Below, in pieces: positions 5,552-7,322 of a DNA stretch of 7,322 nucleotides. Every line of letters begins with the position of its first letter. The first letter of the stretch is position 1. Below the pieces are notes generated by a model, which was not told the DNA's origin, ran no database searches, and saw only the letters and a program-made list of their open reading frames with translations. Made by a program: the position numbers and the translations under genes. The DNA is from an uncultured bacterium. Lineage in GTDB: Bacteria > Patescibacteriota > Minisyncoccia > Phycocordibacterales > CAIZLB01. Location: the NCBI GenBank assembly GCA_903952785.1, contig CAJBHC010000071.1, positions 1 to 7,322 on the forward strand. The letters run 5' to 3'.

Positions 5552-5818
5552 TTAAATTAACTTAAAGTGTTTATCCTTTGAGATTGGGCGACATTCAACA
5601 ATCTCAACCTTATCTCCTATCTTCTTTGTATTTCCAGCATCATGTGCCTTGTACTTTTTGTGCTTCTTAACAAACTTTTTGTACTTTGGAACCATGACGT
5701 ATTGCTGAACTGACACAACGATAGTGTCTGTCATTTTGTCCGATGTAACAACACCTGAAAGCACTTTCTTATTTGCTTTTGTTGTTCCATCTTCTGTTGT
5801 ATTAATTGTCTTTTTCAT
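5552..5818 (-). CDS. rpsQ: 30S ribosomal protein S17 (uS17)
   Basis: S17 is an OB-fold primary binder of the 5' and central domains of 16S rRNA. The 88-residue product contains the core LSGVVTSDKMTDTIVVSV (20-37), then VPKYKKFVKKHKKYKAHDAGN, and the signature GDKVEIVECRPISKDKHFKL. The first 18 residues, MKKTINTTEDGTTKANKK, are a polar Thr/Lys-rich extension compared with common S17 proteins. The core could not begin later because no internal Met lies near its start. It ends soon after the ECRPISK motif, without the longer tail seen in some bacteria. The gap after rpmC is 14 bp with no Shine-Dalgarno sequence. Confidence 0.97.
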   Translation of the reverse strand: MKKTINTTEDGTTKANKKVLSGVVTSDKMTDTIVVSVQQYVMVPKYKKFVKKHKKYKAHDAGNTKKIGDKVEIVECRPISKDKHFKLI

Positions 5819-5832
5819 ATTTTATATTGAAA

Positions 5833-6078
5833 TTATTTTGCCACAGCCGCTGCTGCTGCCTCTATCTTAGCCTCCAAGTTTGCCTTTGAAGAAAGAGCCT
5901 TTGTTTGAGTATTAAGTTCTGTAAGTATACGAGCAATATCTTTTCTGGTATTACGTCCTTCTTTTACATTTCTTGATTTTGATCCAGCTCCACCAAAACG
6001 AAAAGCCTGCAAAGAATCCTTCTTTTCATGTAAGGTCTTCATTAAATCTTTTCTGTTTTTGTCTTTAAATTCAGTCAT
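5833..6078 (-). CDS. rpmC: 50S ribosomal protein L29 (uL29)
   Basis: L29 is a small two-helix protein beside the polypeptide exit tunnel, near the docking site for trigger factor and SRP. The 81-residue product starts MTEFKDKNRKDLMKTLHEKK and has LQAFRFGGAGSKSRN in place of the usual LRFQ-ATGQLEN turn. It then shows RNTRKDIARILTELN, the strongest family match. It is about 15 residues longer than typical L29 because of a helical Ala/Lys-rich tail, ANLEAKIEAAAAAVAK, which may protrude near the tunnel exit. Its position between rplP and rpsQ is canonical. The start at 6076-6078 follows rplP by 17 bp. Confidence 0.95.
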   Translation of the reverse strand: MTEFKDKNRKDLMKTLHEKKDSLQAFRFGGAGSKSRNVKEGRNTRKDIARILTELNTQTKALSSKANLEAKIEAAAAAVAK

Positions 6079-6095
6079 TGTTTTATATTTAAATA

Positions 6096-6515
6096 TTATT
6101 CTCTACCTACCACCCTAATTGTTACTGGTAATTTTTTACCTGCTTTTATCAAAGCACTCTTTGCAACTTCCTCTGTTACTCCATCTACTTCAAAAAGAAT
6201 TCTTCCAGGTCTAACTTCCAAACAGAAACCTTTTGGCTCTCCCTTTCCTTTTCCCATGGGAACTTCAGCCGCCTTTTGAGTTACAGGTCTATCAGGAAAT
6301 ACTCTAGTCCACATACGTCCAGTTTTTCCAAGAGTTTTGGAAATAACCTTTCTTGCAGATTCAATTTGATTTGAAGTTACACGATATGAGCTAGTAGCCT
6401 TTAGTCCATATGAACCAAAGGAAACATCAACACCACGAGTAGCAACCCTAACTTTGTTTGGGTTCTCGCGGCCGACTTGCCATTTTCTGTGTTTAACTTT
6501 CTTTGGGAATAACAT
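6096..6515 (-). CDS. rplP: 50S ribosomal protein L16 (uL16)
   Basis: L16 sits near the peptidyl transferase centre and helps position A-site tRNA. The 139-residue product is of normal length, beginning MLFPKKVKHRKW. It contains DVSFGSYGLKA (30-40), SNQIESARKVISK, RMWTRVFPDRPVT (67-79), MGKGKGEPKGF (87-97) and RPGRILFEVDGV. Two differences from E. coli stand out: about five extra residues between positions 12 and 29 (around RENPNKVRVATRG), and Pro86 directly before MGKGKG, where E. coli has Arg81, the residue hydroxylated by RoxA/YcfD. The codon is ccc and reads unambiguously. The gene is 18 bp after rpsC. Confidence 0.97.
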   Translation of the reverse strand: MLFPKKVKHRKWQVGRENPNKVRVATRGVDVSFGSYGLKATSSYRVTSNQIESARKVISKTLGKTGRMWTRVFPDRPVTQKAAEVPMGKGKGEPKGFCLEVRPGRILFEVDGVTEEVAKSALIKAGKKLPVTIRVVGRE

Positions 6516-6533
6516 GGTAGTATCTTATTTAAA

Positions 6534-7190
6534 TTATTTATTAAAAACTTCACCTTTATAAATCCAGACCTTGATACCGATCTTTCCATAAGGCAGGTTT
6601 GCCTCATAGTTTTTGTAATCAATGTCTGCTCTAAGTGTTTGAAGTGGAATTTGACCTTTCTTAAGAGTTTCTGTTCTTGCCATTTCTGCTCCACCAAGAC
6701 GGCCTGTCATGTAAACTCTAACTCCCTTAACATCTCTACATGTCATAACCTTCTCAATCATTTGCTTCATAACACGTCTGAAAGGCATACGCTTTTCAAG
6801 CCCTTCTGCAAGCATTTGAGCGACAATTGGTGCACTTGATTCTGGAGATCTCACTTCTTCTATTTCTAACTTAAGTGCAGTTGTTTTTTCTTCTCCGTGC
6901 TTTCTTAAGAATTTCTCAATCTCTGCTTTAAGTTTTGTTGCCCCTTCTCCATTTCTTCCGATTATTATTCCTGGGCGTGAGGTCTTTAGAATCAAACGAA
7001 TCATTTTGTCATTTCTCTCAATCTCGATATCTGCAATATATTGTCCACGCATCTTCTTTTGCAACCACTCTCTAACGAGAATGTCACATTTCAGATTTGC
7101 TCTAAACTTGGCATCAGTAGAAAACCAACGAGATTTCCAATCTCTGATTATTCCTAGTCTATGTGAATATGGGTGAACTGTGTGTGTCAT
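6534..7190 (-). CDS. rpsC: 30S ribosomal protein S3 (uS3)
   Basis: S3 forms part of the mRNA entry tunnel on the small-subunit head and, with S4 and S5, takes part in mRNA unwinding. The 218-residue product begins MTHTVHPYSHRLGIIRDWKS, equivalent to the usual MGQKVHP-FRLGI start. The type II KH domain carries its GxxG loop as GRNG (78-81) in RPGIIIGRNGEGA. The C-terminal domain has RRVMKQ, VYMTGRLGGAEMARTE (159-174), IPLQTLRADIDY and YGKIGIKVWIYKGE. The product ends soon after this motif, without the long tail found in some bacteria. The ATG at 7188-7190 follows the rplV stop by 6 bp. Confidence 0.98.
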   Translation of the reverse strand: MTHTVHPYSHRLGIIRDWKSRWFSTDAKFRANLKCDILVREWLQKKMRGQYIADIEIERNDKMIRLILKTSRPGIIIGRNGEGATKLKAEIEKFLRKHGEEKTTALKLEIEEVRSPESSAPIVAQMLAEGLEKRMPFRRVMKQMIEKVMTCRDVKGVRVYMTGRLGGAEMARTETLKKGQIPLQTLRADIDYKNYEANLPYGKIGIKVWIYKGEVFNK

Positions 7191-7196
7191 ATATTT

Positions 7197-7322
7197 TTAT
7201 TTATTTTCTTTTTTTGATTCTTTTATAACTTTTGCAGTCTTTGTAACTTTTTCAACCTTAGCTGTCTCAATCTTTGCAACTGGTGAAACCAATCCTACCT
7301 TCTCAGAAAGAATTATTGAAAC
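7197..7322 (-). CDS. rplV: 50S ribosomal protein L22 (uL22), C-terminal end only
   Basis: A minus-strand frame enters from the right edge and stops at TAA (plus 7197-7199), 6 bp before rpsC. Its 41 residues begin VSIILSEK, which fits the final beta strand of L22 (typical bacterial ends read HITVVVSE or similar). They continue as a tail of about 33 residues rich in Lys, Val, Thr and Ala (for example KIETAKVEKVTKTAKV) ending KKENK. Canonical L22 stops at about the SE, so this is an extension. The identity rests mainly on operon order (rplV-rpsC) plus the short strand match. L22 lines the exit tunnel and its termini are on the solvent side. Confidence 0.8.
   Translation of the reverse strand, partial: VSIILSEKVGLVSPVAKIETAKVEKVTKTAKVIKESKKENK

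Noticed and set aside
6085..6096. Perfect 12-base palindrome atatttaaatat between rplP and rpmC
   Set aside because: It is pure A/T in an A/T-rich spacer, so chance is the simplest explanation; no loop or U run for a terminator.
6401..6697. Minus-strand open frame across the rpsC-rplP junction
   Set aside because: It overlaps two clear ribosomal protein genes in a different frame and has no recognisable domain.
1..7322. A novel defence, secretion or metabolic system
   Set aside because: Every substantial open region is a recognised translation or translocation gene in near-canonical order; no unexplained gene of meaningful size remains.

Overview
This 7.3 kb window is a block of housekeeping translation genes: the distal S10 operon joined to the spc operon. 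All recognisable complete genes lie on the minus strand, so transcription runs from high to low coordinates. In that direction the order is rplV (3' end only), rpsC, rplP, rpmC, rpsQ, rplN, rplX, rplE, rpsZ (zinc-type S14), rpsH, rplF, rplR, rpsE, rplO and secY, followed by a strong hairpin terminator at about 41-74.

The organism is probably a member of the Candidate Phyla Radiation (Patescibacteria), perhaps a low-GC Parcubacteria-like lineage. This is inferred from several points. The sequence is AT-rich and tightly packed. rpmD (L30) is missing from its usual place between rpsE and rplO, as is reported for CPR genomes. The ribosomal proteins carry divergent motifs (L15 without FEGGQ, L5 without the MGVGE-type segment, L29 with RFGGAG). 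rpsE and rplV carry lineage-style extensions. No start codon has a convincing Shine-Dalgarno sequence at normal spacing. The standard genetic code fits: no gene is interrupted by TGA, and all 15 minus-strand genes end in TAA (13) or TAG (2).

Layout: 7322-6096 carries the end of L22, S3 and L16. 6078-4832 carries L29, S17, L14 and L24. 4801-3633 carries L5, S14 and S8. 3622-1475 carries L6, L18, S5 and L15. 1380-106 is the SecY translocase channel. Most gaps are 6-41 bp, and rpsZ and rpsH overlap by 7 bp. Two gaps are longer: 48 bp before rpsZ, which holds a good candidate extended -10 promoter, and 94 bp before secY, which holds a small hairpin 7 nt upstream of the ATG and a weak promoter-like sequence. 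These two gaps are the likeliest places for extra regulation. Left of secY, a short plus-strand reading frame ends at 42 and would converge on the same bidirectional terminator.

The genes act together: the ribosomal proteins build the small subunit (S3, S5, S8, S14, S17) and the large subunit (L5, L6, L14, L15, L16, L18, L22, L24, L29), and SecY forms the membrane channel that accepts nascent chains. I see no mobile element, CRISPR array, RNA gene or new defence or metabolic system here. The points worth a second look are lineage-specific changes in conserved ribosomal proteins, mainly the acidic plus RGG-rich N-terminus of S5 and a Pro at the L16 position equivalent to E. coli Arg81, and the unusual initiation and regulatory signals.
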